DNA of 64,000 nt. Origin: Candidatus Melainabacteria bacterium SSGW_16. GTDB taxonomy: Bacteria; Cyanobacteriota; Vampirovibrionia; 2-02-FULL-35-15. A model generated the notes under the pieces. That model saw only the letters and a program-made list of their open reading frames with translations, did not search any database and was not told where the DNA came from. The position numbers and the translations under genes are program-made. This document shows, piece after piece, positions 8,329 through 17,083 of this stretch. Where the stretch lies: contig DUDS01000032.1 of NCBI GenBank assembly GCA_004769085.1, positions 62,001-126,000 on the forward strand. Direction: 5' to 3'. Each line of letters begins with the position of its first letter. Position 1 is the stretch's first letter.

Positions 8329-10041
8329 CTAAAAAGTCACCCCGGAGTACATAAGCAGATGTTCAAGGATAGGACCTAAAGCTAAAACAGGAAAATAATT
8401 TAGCCCGCCAACTAAAATTACTACTGCAACGAGAAGCCAGACAAACAAAGGAACATCTGTTGAAAAGCTTGCTGAGCTTTCAGGTACAATTTTCTTTTCT
8501 GCAAGCGAGCCAGCGATTGCAAGTGCAGGAATAATTGTGGTAAATCTGCCAATAATCATAGCTAAAGATGTAGTGAAATTATAAAATAAGGTGTTTGCAT
8601 TAATTCCTGCAAATGCTGAACCATTATTACCAGCTGGGGATGCAAATGCATATAAAATTTCAGACAAACCATGGGGCCCAACATTATTTAGTGAAGAAAG
8701 TCCAACAGCAGTAGAAATAGCAATGCCGCTAAATAAAAGAACACATATTGGCATTGATAAGATAGAGACTGCAGACATAAGCATTTCAAAAGGCTCAAGC
8801 TTTTTTCCTAAGAACTCAGGACTCCTCCCAATCATGAGTCCTACAATAAACATTGTTAAAACTGCATTTATTAAAAGTCCAATTAAACCAACTCCCACAC
8901 CGCCAAAGATTATTTCACCTATTGCAATATTAAATAAAAGAACCAAGCCAGTAAGAGGAAGGAAACTATCATGCATACTATTTACACCGCCACATGAGGT
9001 TGAAGTAGTAGTCTGGGCAAATAAAACTGACTGGATTATTCCAAATCTTACTTCTTTTCCCTCCATGTTGGTTCCCATATAGCCATTAGTTATACCTAAT
9101 TTAGCTAAAAGAGGATTTCCCTGAGACTCAGAATAAACTGAAATTGCAAATCCTGTCAGATATAAAATTAACATTACAGAAAATATTGCCCATCCCTGTC
9201 TTCGTTTGTTTATTAGTATTCCAAATGTAAATGGCAAAGCAACAGGTATAAGTAGCATTGCCAGAATCTGAAGAAAATTTGTAACCGGAGTAGGATTTTC
9301 AAAAGGATGGGATGAATTAGCATTAAAGAATCCTCCTCCATTTGTACCAAGAAATTTTATTGCAATTTGCGAAGCTACAGGACCAAATGGAAGAATTTGA
9401 TTTCCTCCTTCAAGTGTCTGAAAACCAGAATATGGTCTCAGATTTTGTATCATTCCTTCAGAGATAAATACAAAGGCTAAAACAATACTAAAAGGCAAAA
9501 GTATATAAATCATTGATCGGGTTAAATCAACCCAGAAGTTTCCAATTGTATTCGTATTGATCCTTGTAAATCCTCTGATAAATGCTATAGCTACAGCAAT
9601 CCCACTGGCAGCAGAGAGAAAGTTTTGTACTGTCAATCCAAGCATCTGGGTTAAATAACTCATTATTTCTTCACCGCTATAAGACTGCCAGTTTGTATTT
9701 GTAACAAAGGAAACAGCAGTATTTAAGGCTGTATCCCATCTGACAGGACCAAACTTTTGCGGGTTAAATGGTAAAAATTCTTGCAGTCCCTGAAGTAAAA
9801 AGAGACAAATAAACCCATAAAAAGTAAAAATCAGAAATGAAAATGTATAAGTTGTCCAGGTCATTTCAGTATTTTCATTAATGCCTGATATCTTATAAAC
9901 TAATTTTTCCAAAGGACTTAATATTCTTGAAAAGAACGTGACTTGTCCTGTAAAAATCTTTGCCATATATCCACCAAGCGGTAAAGCTAAGATGAGAAGC
10001 ATAATTAAAAAAATTATAAGGAAAACTATTTCTTTAAACAT
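8329..10041 (-). CDS. kdpA: Potassium-transporting ATPase KdpA subunit
   Basis: The 570-residue K+-binding channel-like subunit of KdpFABC. Filter-region motifs are visible: SFVTNTNWQSYSGE, TNGGGFFNANSSHPFENP, TSCGGVNSMHDSF and the SPAGNNGSAFAG loop. About ten hydrophobic segments span the protein. It is the first gene of kdpABC. I saw no small kdpF frame upstream; the 196-nt region to corA contains no ATG-started small membrane peptide on this strand. There is no obvious ribosome site, only AACTAAAATTAA before the ATG. No kdpDE genes or recognisable c-di-AMP riboswitch were found, so how the operon is controlled is not visible. Confidence 0.96.
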   Translation of the reverse strand: MFKEIVFLIIFLIMLLILALPLGGYMAKIFTGQVTFFSRILSPLEKLVYKISGINENTEMTWTTYTFSFLIFTFYGFICLFLLQGLQEFLPFNPQKFGPVRWDTALNTAVSFVTNTNWQSYSGEEIMSYLTQMLGLTVQNFLSAASGIAVAIAFIRGFTRINTNTIGNFWVDLTRSMIYILLPFSIVLAFVFISEGMIQNLRPYSGFQTLEGGNQILPFGPVASQIAIKFLGTNGGGFFNANSSHPFENPTPVTNFLQILAMLLIPVALPFTFGILINKRRQGWAIFSVMLILYLTGFAISVYSESQGNPLLAKLGITNGYMGTNMEGKEVRFGIIQSVLFAQTTTSTSCGGVNSMHDSFLPLTGLVLLFNIAIGEIIFGGVGVGLIGLLINAVLTMFIVGLMIGRSPEFLGKKLEPFEMLMSAVSILSMPICVLLFSGIAISTAVGLSSLNNVGPHGLSEILYAFASPAGNNGSAFAGINANTLFYNFTTSLAMIIGRFTTIIPALAIAGSLAEKKIVPESSASFSTDVPLFVWLLVAVVILVGGLNYFPVLALGPILEHLLMYSGVTF

Positions 10042-10237
10042 TTAATTTTAGTTATTTAATAGTTCTAGGTTTACAGCTAATTATCGAGTAGTAATTATAT
10101 CTTTTGTTTCAGTATAGAAAATTTTAATAATCAAGGGAAGGGTCTATACAGAGACCTACAATCTGGCACTTCAGTACCAATATAGAAGTCACTAACTTCA
10201 TAAAGTATATAAGCAAGATGTTTTTATATTTATAACA

Positions 10238-11293
10238 ATGATAAAGAAATCAAAAAAATCAGCCTCTGACAAAAATCCTTTGTCACGTATTATACACGTT
10301 GATTCTCAGGACACAAAAATCGATTTAACCTACTACGACGAATTTAAATTTGAAGAAAAGGAAGTGTCAAATTTAGAAGAGTGTTTTCCACTTGTAGGAA
10401 AAGGTGGAATAGTTTGGATAAATATTAGTGGACCTTTTCGAAGGAATATTCTAGAAAGTTTAGCTGTTTTTTTTGGCATACAACCTGCAGAGCTTCAAGA
10501 GGTATTAGATTCTGAGACCTATGTAACCAGCGAATTATTTAGAGCTAACACTTATATTCCTCTAAATGTTATACAATTCAGCGATGAAATCAATGACATT
10601 GTAAATATTGAAATCGATCTGATTCTTCGTTCAAATTGCGTAATTTCAATATGCAAAAACGCTTCCTGGAAAATATTTGAACCTGTAAGAGATAAAATTA
10701 GAAGTAATAAAGATTCAATAAGGCAGACAGCTATTGATTATCTTACTTGTTCTCTGATAGATACAGTGCTTGACAATTATTTTATAGCACTTGAAAAATT
10801 TGGTAAGAAAATAAAACATATAGAAGAAAATATTATAAAGAAGCCAAGCTCTGAGACACTTGAAGAAGTTCACGGATTAAAGAGAACAATAATACACTTA
10901 CGAAACAATGTTTCATTTTTAAAAGACACTATAAACTGGTTTCATGGCATAAAGAGTATTTCCTTCACAGATAGAACTAAAATACTTTTATCAGAATTAC
11001 TTGATGGTACAAATCGAATTTTTGACAGGGTTCATACGCTACAGGAAATAGTTTCTGCAATACTTGAGATTTACCTGTCAAGTATTACATACAGAACAAA
11101 TGAAGCAGTAAGAACACTAACTATTATTTCTACAATATTTATGCCTCCTACTTTCATAGTAGGAATTTATGGAATGAACTTTAAGTATATGCCAGAGCTT
11201 GACTGGCAGTTTGGCTATCCTTTAACTATGTTTTTTATATTCCTTGTTATATTTTTAATGCTGATTTATTTTAAAACAAAAAAGCTATTCTAA
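10238..11293 (+). CDS. corA: CorA-family magnesium/cobalt transporter
   Basis: A 351-residue CorA-family divalent cation channel. The long N-terminal cytoplasmic alpha/beta and helical region is followed by two C-terminal membrane helices. The signature YGMNF (GMN about 312-314) ends the first helix, and the periplasmic loop MPELDWQFGYP follows, as in CorA. It forms pentamers in the inner membrane that admit Mg2+. The stop codon overlaps the start of the following predicted outer-membrane protein gene by one base (TAATG), so the two are translationally coupled. That suggests a joint role in cation entry across both membranes. Confidence 0.93.
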   Translation: MIKKSKKSASDKNPLSRIIHVDSQDTKIDLTYYDEFKFEEKEVSNLEECFPLVGKGGIVWINISGPFRRNILESLAVFFGIQPAELQEVLDSETYVTSELFRANTYIPLNVIQFSDEINDIVNIEIDLILRSNCVISICKNASWKIFEPVRDKIRSNKDSIRQTAIDYLTCSLIDTVLDNYFIALEKFGKKIKHIEENIIKKPSSETLEEVHGLKRTIIHLRNNVSFLKDTINWFHGIKSISFTDRTKILLSELLDGTNRIFDRVHTLQEIVSAILEIYLSSITYRTNEAVRTLTIISTIFMPPTFIVGIYGMNFKYMPELDWQFGYPLTMFFIFLVIFLMLIYFKTKKLF

Positions 11294-11988
11294 TGTTCAG
11301 AAAAATCAATATAAAAATAATTATTCTACTGACCGTGGTTGTAGTTTTTGTTTTATTTCCAGGAAACAAAGCTCTTGCCCAGCAAACTATTTTTAATGTT
11401 CCATCTGCTGATGTTACTGAAAAAGGAATGATTTTCCTGCAGCAAGAAGCCCAATTCTCAAACAAATTCGGCCTTTTTACAGAGTATGCTGCTTATGGAA
11501 TCGGGAAAAATACTGAACTAGACTTAACCCTGATCGGTATAGGCACAAATAATGTAGCTAATGAAGTTCTGGGAATAGGTTTTAAATCTTTTTTGCCACT
11601 ACATAGAAAGTCAGAAACAAAACTAACTTTTGGTACCTTGATTCCTGTTTCACTTCGTGGAAAAGGTGTAGGGGGATATACTTACTCTCACTTAAGCACA
11701 AGATTGCCAAAGACTAAAACAAGACTGACTTCAGGTGTATTGATTGGAACAACTACTCTTTTTGGAAGAGATGTTGTTTGTTATATTGCAGGACTTGAGC
11801 AGCCTATTACAAAAAACTTTGGATTGGTTGCAGATTGGCACTCTGGTAAACATGCAAACGGATTTTTAATTCCTGGTTTTTATTACAGCTTTCCGAGGAA
11901 CACTACACTATGGGTAGGTTATCAAATACATAATAATAAAGCTAATGGTGATAATGGTTTTGTGATTGAACTATCCAGGATTTTTTAG
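11293..11988 (+). CDS. Predicted outer membrane protein, paralog of 25670-26350
   Basis: A 231-residue exported protein with a signal peptide cleaved after ALA (about residue 29). The mature start QQTIFNVPSADVTEKG and the motifs LIPVSLRGKGVGGYTYSHL, TRLTSGVLIGTTTLFGRD and NGFLIPGFYYSF are nearly repeated in the paralog at 25670-26350. Alternating hydrophobic residues suggest an outer-membrane barrel. I do not recognise a named family. It overlaps corA by one base. The paralog likewise overlaps a DUF2490 gene by one base, so this family seems to be made together with transport genes. Confidence 0.7.
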   Translation: MFRKINIKIIILLTVVVVFVLFPGNKALAQQTIFNVPSADVTEKGMIFLQQEAQFSNKFGLFTEYAAYGIGKNTELDLTLIGIGTNNVANEVLGIGFKSFLPLHRKSETKLTFGTLIPVSLRGKGVGGYTYSHLSTRLPKTKTRLTSGVLIGTTTLFGRDVVCYIAGLEQPITKNFGLVADWHSGKHANGFLIPGFYYSFPRNTTLWVGYQIHNNKANGDNGFVIELSRIF

Positions 11989-12213
11989 AACTCTTTTATC
12001 TTATTGTAAGCAAAATGTTTCCGCTATGTATTTAAATTGATACCAAAAAATGACATAGATAGAATGCAAAATGTCTTAATTACATTACAAGGATCATAAA
12101 TAGTAACCGATGATAAAATACAATTAATTTTCAATTTTAGTTAGGAAGAGTATCTGAGAAGTACCTGCTGAGATGCACAGGTATAAATCTCACAAATTGT
12201 TACTGGATTACAA

Positions 12214-14559
12214 ATGAGTTTAACCATAAGAAAATTGTTTACATGTACTGAGAGTGATTCATTTAGGCCAACAAGGAAAGAATTTGAAAGAGCAAGGACT
12301 GAATCAAATCTAACTCCTGATAATAGCAATCATGAAAACTCTATAACACCAGCTGAATATGAATTATCACTTAGGCTAGCTGTTCAGGAATTTCAAAAGC
12401 CAGGACAAGCAGAAATCTTACAGGTAGAAAATATACTGCCATTTGAAAAATTAATTGATCCAGAACTTATGCGAGGGTATGAAAAAGTCGCAGGGATCAT
12501 GGAAACAAAAACAAAAATATCAAATGAACATCCTAAACGCGAATTTGTAGATATTGAAAGTGAAGAAATAGCCAGTCAAATAGAAAGCTGGACTGAAGAG
12601 CTTGTTAAAAATATAAAAGCAGAAAGAGGAGTTGAAGGTTTAAGCCAGGATGAAATTTACGAACTTGAGGCTTTGGTGTGGTTTCACTTTGACTCTATGG
12701 CTAGTGCTGCTAATGCAAAATCGCTGGAACAGGATATAACTGAGTTCTTCAAGGCATCTAATTATTATAAATCAGACGCAGAAGAACAGGTAGAAATAAG
12801 AAATGAGTTGTTAAAGAGCTTAGCAGAAAGGTATCCGTTAAAAAAAGATGAGCTTGAAATTCTGATTGAACTTATGACATCTGAAAAGGATGGAGACGGC
12901 TTATTCAGAACAATGCTCAGATTGTGGAATCAATATGAACTAGGGAAAAGAAAAGGAGCAATAGCTAAAATTATCTCAAGTTATTTTCTTGCACATACCA
13001 TAAATGGGATTACTCCTTTTTTCTTTCAGTATGGGATTGCTTTACCAACAGTTGGACTTGTTACAGGAAACGGTGTCTCTGCGTATTTTGATTTAGTAGG
13101 AGAAATAAATGAAGCAAAGCTAATGACTGATATCAAATCTAAAATTAACAAAAGGATTTCTCAGTCATTGATTTTTAATAAATATAGGTTTACTCAGGAC
13201 AGATCACTTGGTGAAATTATAGAAACTCTAGATCGTGGAAAAGAATCAACCATCAATTTGCTTTCAAAGTCTATGTCAATTCTTTTACCGCAGTCAGTAG
13301 GAATCGGAACTGCTTTTACTGGTTTAATGCTCATAAACCCTTTGCTTGGTTTAATTAACCTGGCAAGTATTCCTTTAACATTTTTAATAGGCAAAATTTA
13401 TAACCGTAGAGTCAGTCCGGTAAATAGGGATGAAATTAAAGCAAAAGAAAAGGTAGCAAATGAATTAGCTTCTGTAAAGGATGGAGTAGAAACAATACTG
13501 ACTTCTCCCCATACAAAAAAAATAGAACGTTCCGTTAATGACAAAATGGACGAGTTGGATAAGCTGACACTTAAAAGACTTCTTTATGAAACAAAAATGA
13601 GGTATGCAGCATATTTTACATTCAGCACTACTCAAATACTATCTTCAATAGCTGCACTTATACTCCACTGGACGGGTAAAATTTCTGAAGGCGCTGTTTT
13701 TTCAAATGTATTGTATTCGGAAGGCGTAAGTGATCCATTTAAAGAACTCATTAATAAGCTCTGCACTGAATTCCCAAGACATCGTGAAAATATTAAAAGG
13801 ATGGAGAAAATACTGGGAGAATCGGATAAACTTGATTTACCAGATGGAGAAAAAGAAAAAACAAGAATCCCTATATCTGAATTAAAAAATCTCAATATTT
13901 CTATAAAAGGGTTAAAATTTAAGCATATATTAAATGGGGTTAATTTAGATATTCACGAAGGAGATTTTGTAACGATAGCAGGTCCTTCAGGGGTAGGTAA
14001 ATCAACACTTTTGAAAAACATAGCAGGACTTGATCAGCCTGACAGCGGGAGTATAAAAATTGGCGGAGAGGGTAAATCTTCTGGGATTAATACAACTGAT
14101 GTTAAAAGATACGGAGAGAATTCAATTTACTCAATCATGTCTTATTCTAATCAGGATCCGTACATTTTCCCAGAGATGACATTAAGAGAAAACATAGTAT
14201 TTTACAATGAAACTGTTGATGATGAATCTTTAAAAAAGTTGTTGGAATATTTAAACCTGCATAAATTTACTGATAAGCTTGGTGAAAAAATTAATCATTT
14301 TTCCGGTGGTGAACAGGTAAGAGTTGGACTAGCAAGAGCATTATATACAAAACCAAAAATATTACTTCTGGATGAACCTACCCGTGGCTTGGATTCCGAA
14401 TATGCAACAGAGGTCAGAAATATTCTTCAAAAAATACATAGTGAAGGAACAACCATTATCTGCGTCACTCACGATGATGAATTAATTAAATATACTTCAG
14501 CATTGAGAAAACAAGGAAAAGGTAAATCAATTAACCTGGCTAATCGAAAAGCTGCTTAA
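12214..14559 (+). CDS. ABC exporter-type protein with long N-terminal extension
   Basis: A 781-residue fused permease-ATPase. Residues about 1-240 are charged and helical with no recognised domain. About 250-510 hold the membrane domain, including a clear pair of helices at ILLPQSVGIGTAFTGLMLINPLLG. The ATPase follows, with Walker A GPSGVGKST near 590, a Q-loop near SYSNQDPYIFPEM, signature FSGGEQVRVGLARAL near 696, Walker B ILLLDEPTRGLD near 717 and switch VTHDDE. Half-size exporters are usually about 580 residues, so the extension is odd. It ends 3 nt from a convergent hydrolase gene. The substrate is unknown. No ribosome site is visible before the ATG. Confidence 0.8.
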   Translation: MSLTIRKLFTCTESDSFRPTRKEFERARTESNLTPDNSNHENSITPAEYELSLRLAVQEFQKPGQAEILQVENILPFEKLIDPELMRGYEKVAGIMETKTKISNEHPKREFVDIESEEIASQIESWTEELVKNIKAERGVEGLSQDEIYELEALVWFHFDSMASAANAKSLEQDITEFFKASNYYKSDAEEQVEIRNELLKSLAERYPLKKDELEILIELMTSEKDGDGLFRTMLRLWNQYELGKRKGAIAKIISSYFLAHTINGITPFFFQYGIALPTVGLVTGNGVSAYFDLVGEINEAKLMTDIKSKINKRISQSLIFNKYRFTQDRSLGEIIETLDRGKESTINLLSKSMSILLPQSVGIGTAFTGLMLINPLLGLINLASIPLTFLIGKIYNRRVSPVNRDEIKAKEKVANELASVKDGVETILTSPHTKKIERSVNDKMDELDKLTLKRLLYETKMRYAAYFTFSTTQILSSIAALILHWTGKISEGAVFSNVLYSEGVSDPFKELINKLCTEFPRHRENIKRMEKILGESDKLDLPDGEKEKTRIPISELKNLNISIKGLKFKHILNGVNLDIHEGDFVTIAGPSGVGKSTLLKNIAGLDQPDSGSIKIGGEGKSSGINTTDVKRYGENSIYSIMSYSNQDPYIFPEMTLRENIVFYNETVDDESLKKLLEYLNLHKFTDKLGEKINHFSGGEQVRVGLARALYTKPKILLLDEPTRGLDSEYATEVRNILQKIHSEGTTIICVTHDDELIKYTSALRKQGKGKSINLANRKAA

Positions 14560-14562
14560 TAT

Positions 14563-15861
14563 TCATACTAAATTAGACAATTCCTGTGCAAGTTCATACT
14601 CACTAGCTTTAAATGGCAAAGGTAATTTCTGTAGTTCTTCCAGTTCAGATTTTATATCAGAAAGACTAAAATCTATCTCTCTAGATTTAGTTTTTTCCAA
14701 TAGCCACTGTAGATAATTTGACTGTAAAACCCCATTATTAGACGGATGTAAAAGCCGTCGAACATTTCCCACTGCATTCTGCCCCATACCAAACTCAAAA
14801 GCTAAGCTGCCTTTTTCTTCTGAGAAGAAGTATGGAACGTGCCTTACATCCAGGTATGAAAAATGATACCGGTTTCTTTCTGCTCTTTGTCTAAGAAACC
14901 AGGGTGGGTGATCTAATAAAAATCCTATAGGAGTCTGGAAACCTCTTAAAACATTAGCAGCTTTAGCTTTTTTCGGACCTACCTCTATATGATGAGCATT
15001 TGGTATATCGGGGGAAAGACTATTAGGAAGAATTACATCATCTTTTCTGTCCTTTAAATCTATAGCAATTACAGTCGTATCAAGAGGGCATGGTGTTGTT
15101 TTTGCTTTTATAAGTTCAGGGCTCCCAGCCATCAGTTCTCCCACCATTGGGCATACTCTTTTAAGCAGCCATGGTACAGGAATTCTTTCTGGATTTACTC
15201 CATTTGTTGGCATGCCCCAACCAAGAACAATTGAAATATCGTTATTTCCCTCCTGCATAGATTGTAAAGCTGTTAATCCACCCTGACTATGTCCTATGAC
15301 AGCAACTCTTGGTGTAAGCAAATCAAAAACCCTATTAGCAATTTTTCCTCTTTGTATATGATCAGAAGTTAATCCTGTACTACCAAGTTCATCTAATAAA
15401 TTTTCTCTGTAGTCAGTAAGAATACCTGAAAGTCTATTCCCTGATCCAGATCTAAATATCCAGGGAAGAAATCCAGACACTTTTCTATCCAGAAGATTTA
15501 AAACATATTTTTCAACAAACAAAGATAAATCAGAAGCATCTTTCAAAGAACAAAATTCTCTAACCCAATATCTCTTATCACTAACTTCTTTCTTTGACTC
15601 AAGTTCTTTTGCAACAACTCTAAGTCTGGATTTTGCTATTTGTTTTCTGACAGAATCAATTCTTCCTGAAAACCAGTTTTCAGCTGCCTGCATATTTCTG
15701 GCAAACAATATCATTGGATTTACCAGGGGGGTGACTGAACTGTGCTCTCTAAGAAACCTTGTAATATGGCTTATACTACTTCTGCCAGCAAAAAGGCCTG
15801 CCTGAGTAACATACGGTACTCCTTTAGGGAGGAAAGGGTTATTTCCAATTCTTATTGCCAT
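14563..15861 (-). CDS. Alpha/beta hydrolase-like protein (GHSQGG)
   Basis: A 432-residue protein with the nucleophile elbow VAVIGHSQGGLTALQSM at about residues 184-200, which marks an alpha/beta hydrolase such as a lipase or esterase. The Ser in GHSQG would be the catalytic residue. The rest does not match a family I can name, and the Asp/His partners are not certain, although H315 near LLDHPPWFLRQ and later HVPYF are candidates. No signal peptide or membrane helix is evident, so it is probably cytoplasmic. It converges on the ABC exporter gene with 3 nt between stops. The substrate is unknown. Confidence 0.6.
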   Translation of the reverse strand: MAIRIGNNPFLPKGVPYVTQAGLFAGRSSISHITRFLREHSSVTPLVNPMILFARNMQAAENWFSGRIDSVRKQIAKSRLRVVAKELESKKEVSDKRYWVREFCSLKDASDLSLFVEKYVLNLLDRKVSGFLPWIFRSGSGNRLSGILTDYRENLLDELGSTGLTSDHIQRGKIANRVFDLLTPRVAVIGHSQGGLTALQSMQEGNNDISIVLGWGMPTNGVNPERIPVPWLLKRVCPMVGELMAGSPELIKAKTTPCPLDTTVIAIDLKDRKDDVILPNSLSPDIPNAHHIEVGPKKAKAANVLRGFQTPIGFLLDHPPWFLRQRAERNRYHFSYLDVRHVPYFFSEEKGSLAFEFGMGQNAVGNVRRLLHPSNNGVLQSNYLQWLLEKTKSREIDFSLSDIKSELEELQKLPLPFKASEYELAQELSNLV

Positions 15862-15988
15862 TTATAATTGTATAAATTATACAGTAATAGTTTAATCAAG
15901 GGATATTAAGAAAGGACACAAGGAGGCAGCCAGTCTAAAAAAAGAAGAATTAGATTAGTTAAAATAATAACCGTTTGATTTTCATACT

Positions 15989-16546
15989 ATGAAGCAAAAA
16001 AAACCTATCTTCTATGCTGACGATAATACTGAGTCAGTTGGTGTCTTGCTAAAAATACGACTCCCTTATTTATTATTGGGACTAGTATTGGGTATTATAG
16101 TTTCTTTTGTAACTTCTAAATTTGAACAAGTGTTATCGCAAAATGTAAGAGTATCTTTTTTTCTTCCTTTTATTTTGTACATGGCAGATGCTATAGCTAC
16201 TCAAACTCAGTCAATTTATTCAAGAAATTTAAAAACTGGCAAAGCAAAATTTTATATGTATCTAATCAAAGAGTTATCTCTTGGTCTTTTGGTTGGAATA
16301 GCTTTTGGTATTATTTCAGGATTGGTTGTTCAAGTATGGTTTTCTGACAACAAGCTTGCTTTAAGTGTTGGTTTATCTATGTTTACAGTTTTAGCTTCTG
16401 CTCCTGTGGTAGCACTATTAATCACACAAATAGTACAAATGTTACACAATGATCCAGCTGCTGGTGCTGGACCTATTGATTCTGTGATTCAAAGTATGCT
16501 TAGTGTTCTTATCTATGGAACTATATCTAGCTTAATATTTTTATAA
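15989..16546 (+). CDS. MgtE/SLC41-type divalent cation transporter, membrane domain only
   Basis: A 185-residue membrane protein equal to the C-terminal pore domain of MgtE, without its N-terminal and CBS cytoplasmic domains. Family landmarks are LPFILYMADAIATQTQSIYSR (canonical MgtE has P-x-GN-x-G-x-Q there), the GKAKFYMYLIKELSLGLLVG segment and NDPAAGAGPIDSVIQ, matching the conserved DPA-x-x-x-P-x-x-D of the last helices. About five hydrophobic helices fit the domain. MgtE conducts Mg2+ and is gated by its cytoplasmic part; a bare pore must be controlled differently. It lies upstream of the hydrogenase regulator on the same strand, 99 nt away, and probably forms its own transcript. Confidence 0.75.
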   Translation: MKQKKPIFYADDNTESVGVLLKIRLPYLLLGLVLGIIVSFVTSKFEQVLSQNVRVSFFLPFILYMADAIATQTQSIYSRNLKTGKAKFYMYLIKELSLGLLVGIAFGIISGLVVQVWFSDNKLALSVGLSMFTVLASAPVVALLITQIVQMLHNDPAAGAGPIDSVIQSMLSVLIYGTISSLIFL

Positions 16547-16599
16547 ATTTTTAATATGTTTAGTTTGTTATGGAACTAAATTATTGATCATAATATGTT

Positions 16600-16635
16600 C
16601 TTAAATGTTAACATTTAAGGATATGCGAATATTCG
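16600..16635. promoter_or_regulatory. Two perfect palindromes upstream of arsR, putative operator
   Basis: A perfect 20-bp palindrome, CTTAAATGTTAACATTTAAG, lies at 16600-16619, and a perfect 10-bp palindrome, CGAATATTCG, at 16626-16635. They sit 10 to 46 bases before the ATG of an ArsR-type repressor that heads the hydrogenase operon. ArsR-family dimers bind inverted repeats close to their own promoters, so these are good candidates for autoregulatory sites. No binding has been shown. Confidence 0.6.
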
Positions 16636-16645
16636 AAGGTATAAT

Positions 16646-17083
16646 ATGGAGATGAAAAAACTTAGTGAATTTAAGGCAGATTTTTTTAAAGCCCTGGCTA
16701 ATCCCATAAGAATTCAAATTATAGATGCGCTTCGTGATGGAGAACATACTGTCAACCAATTAAGAGAAATATTAAATATTGAAGCGCCAAACGTTTCTCA
16801 ACAACTGGCTATATTAAGAGTTAATAACTTAGTAATCACCCGTAAAGAAGGGAGCAACGTTTTTTATTCAATAAAAGATCCGACTATATTTAAACTTCTT
16901 GATATTGCAAAAATAACATTCAATAACCAGCTTGCCGGAATAAGAGACCTATTAAGCAAAATAAATAACAAGAAAGGAGGACGAGGTACTAAAAATGATC
17001 TTAGAAGCATTATTACTCAAATATTCATTCCTTATATTTGTTCTTGGGGCGATTTTTGTATTCCTTATTTGTCTCAAGTCTAA
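16646..17083 (+). CDS. ArsR-family winged-helix transcriptional regulator
   Basis: A 145-residue regulator. FKALANPIRIQIIDAL (about 14-29) begins the ArsR/SmtB winged helix, EAPNVSQQLAILRVNNLV is the recognition helix, and RKEGSNVFYSIKDP is the wing. The metal-binding CxC of classic ArsR/SmtB proteins is missing, so the inducer is something else, perhaps redox or a metabolite. The last 30 residues are read in a different frame over the first 89 nt of hyfB and are probably a non-conserved tail. GAAGGT precedes the ATG. It is the first gene of the hydrogenase operon, and two perfect palindromes upstream suggest that it controls that operon and itself. Confidence 0.85.
   Translation: MEMKKLSEFKADFFKALANPIRIQIIDALRDGEHTVNQLREILNIEAPNVSQQLAILRVNNLVITRKEGSNVFYSIKDPTIFKLLDIAKITFNNQLAGIRDLLSKINNKKGGRGTKNDLRSIITQIFIPYICSWGDFCIPYLSQV

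Noticed and set aside
8591..9082. A 163-codon open frame on the plus strand inside kdpA
   Set aside because: It is an antisense shadow of kdpA caused by codon bias.
10141..10156. Small inverted repeat GGTCT-ATACAG-AGACC between kdpA and corA, considered as riboswitch or operator
   Set aside because: Five base pairs only, no riboswitch core around it, and no second copy seen.
16995..17083. Overlap of arsR and hyfB considered as a frameshift that fuses the two
   Set aside because: The ArsR domain is complete before the overlap and hyfB has its own start with GAGGT, so ordinary overlap is simpler.
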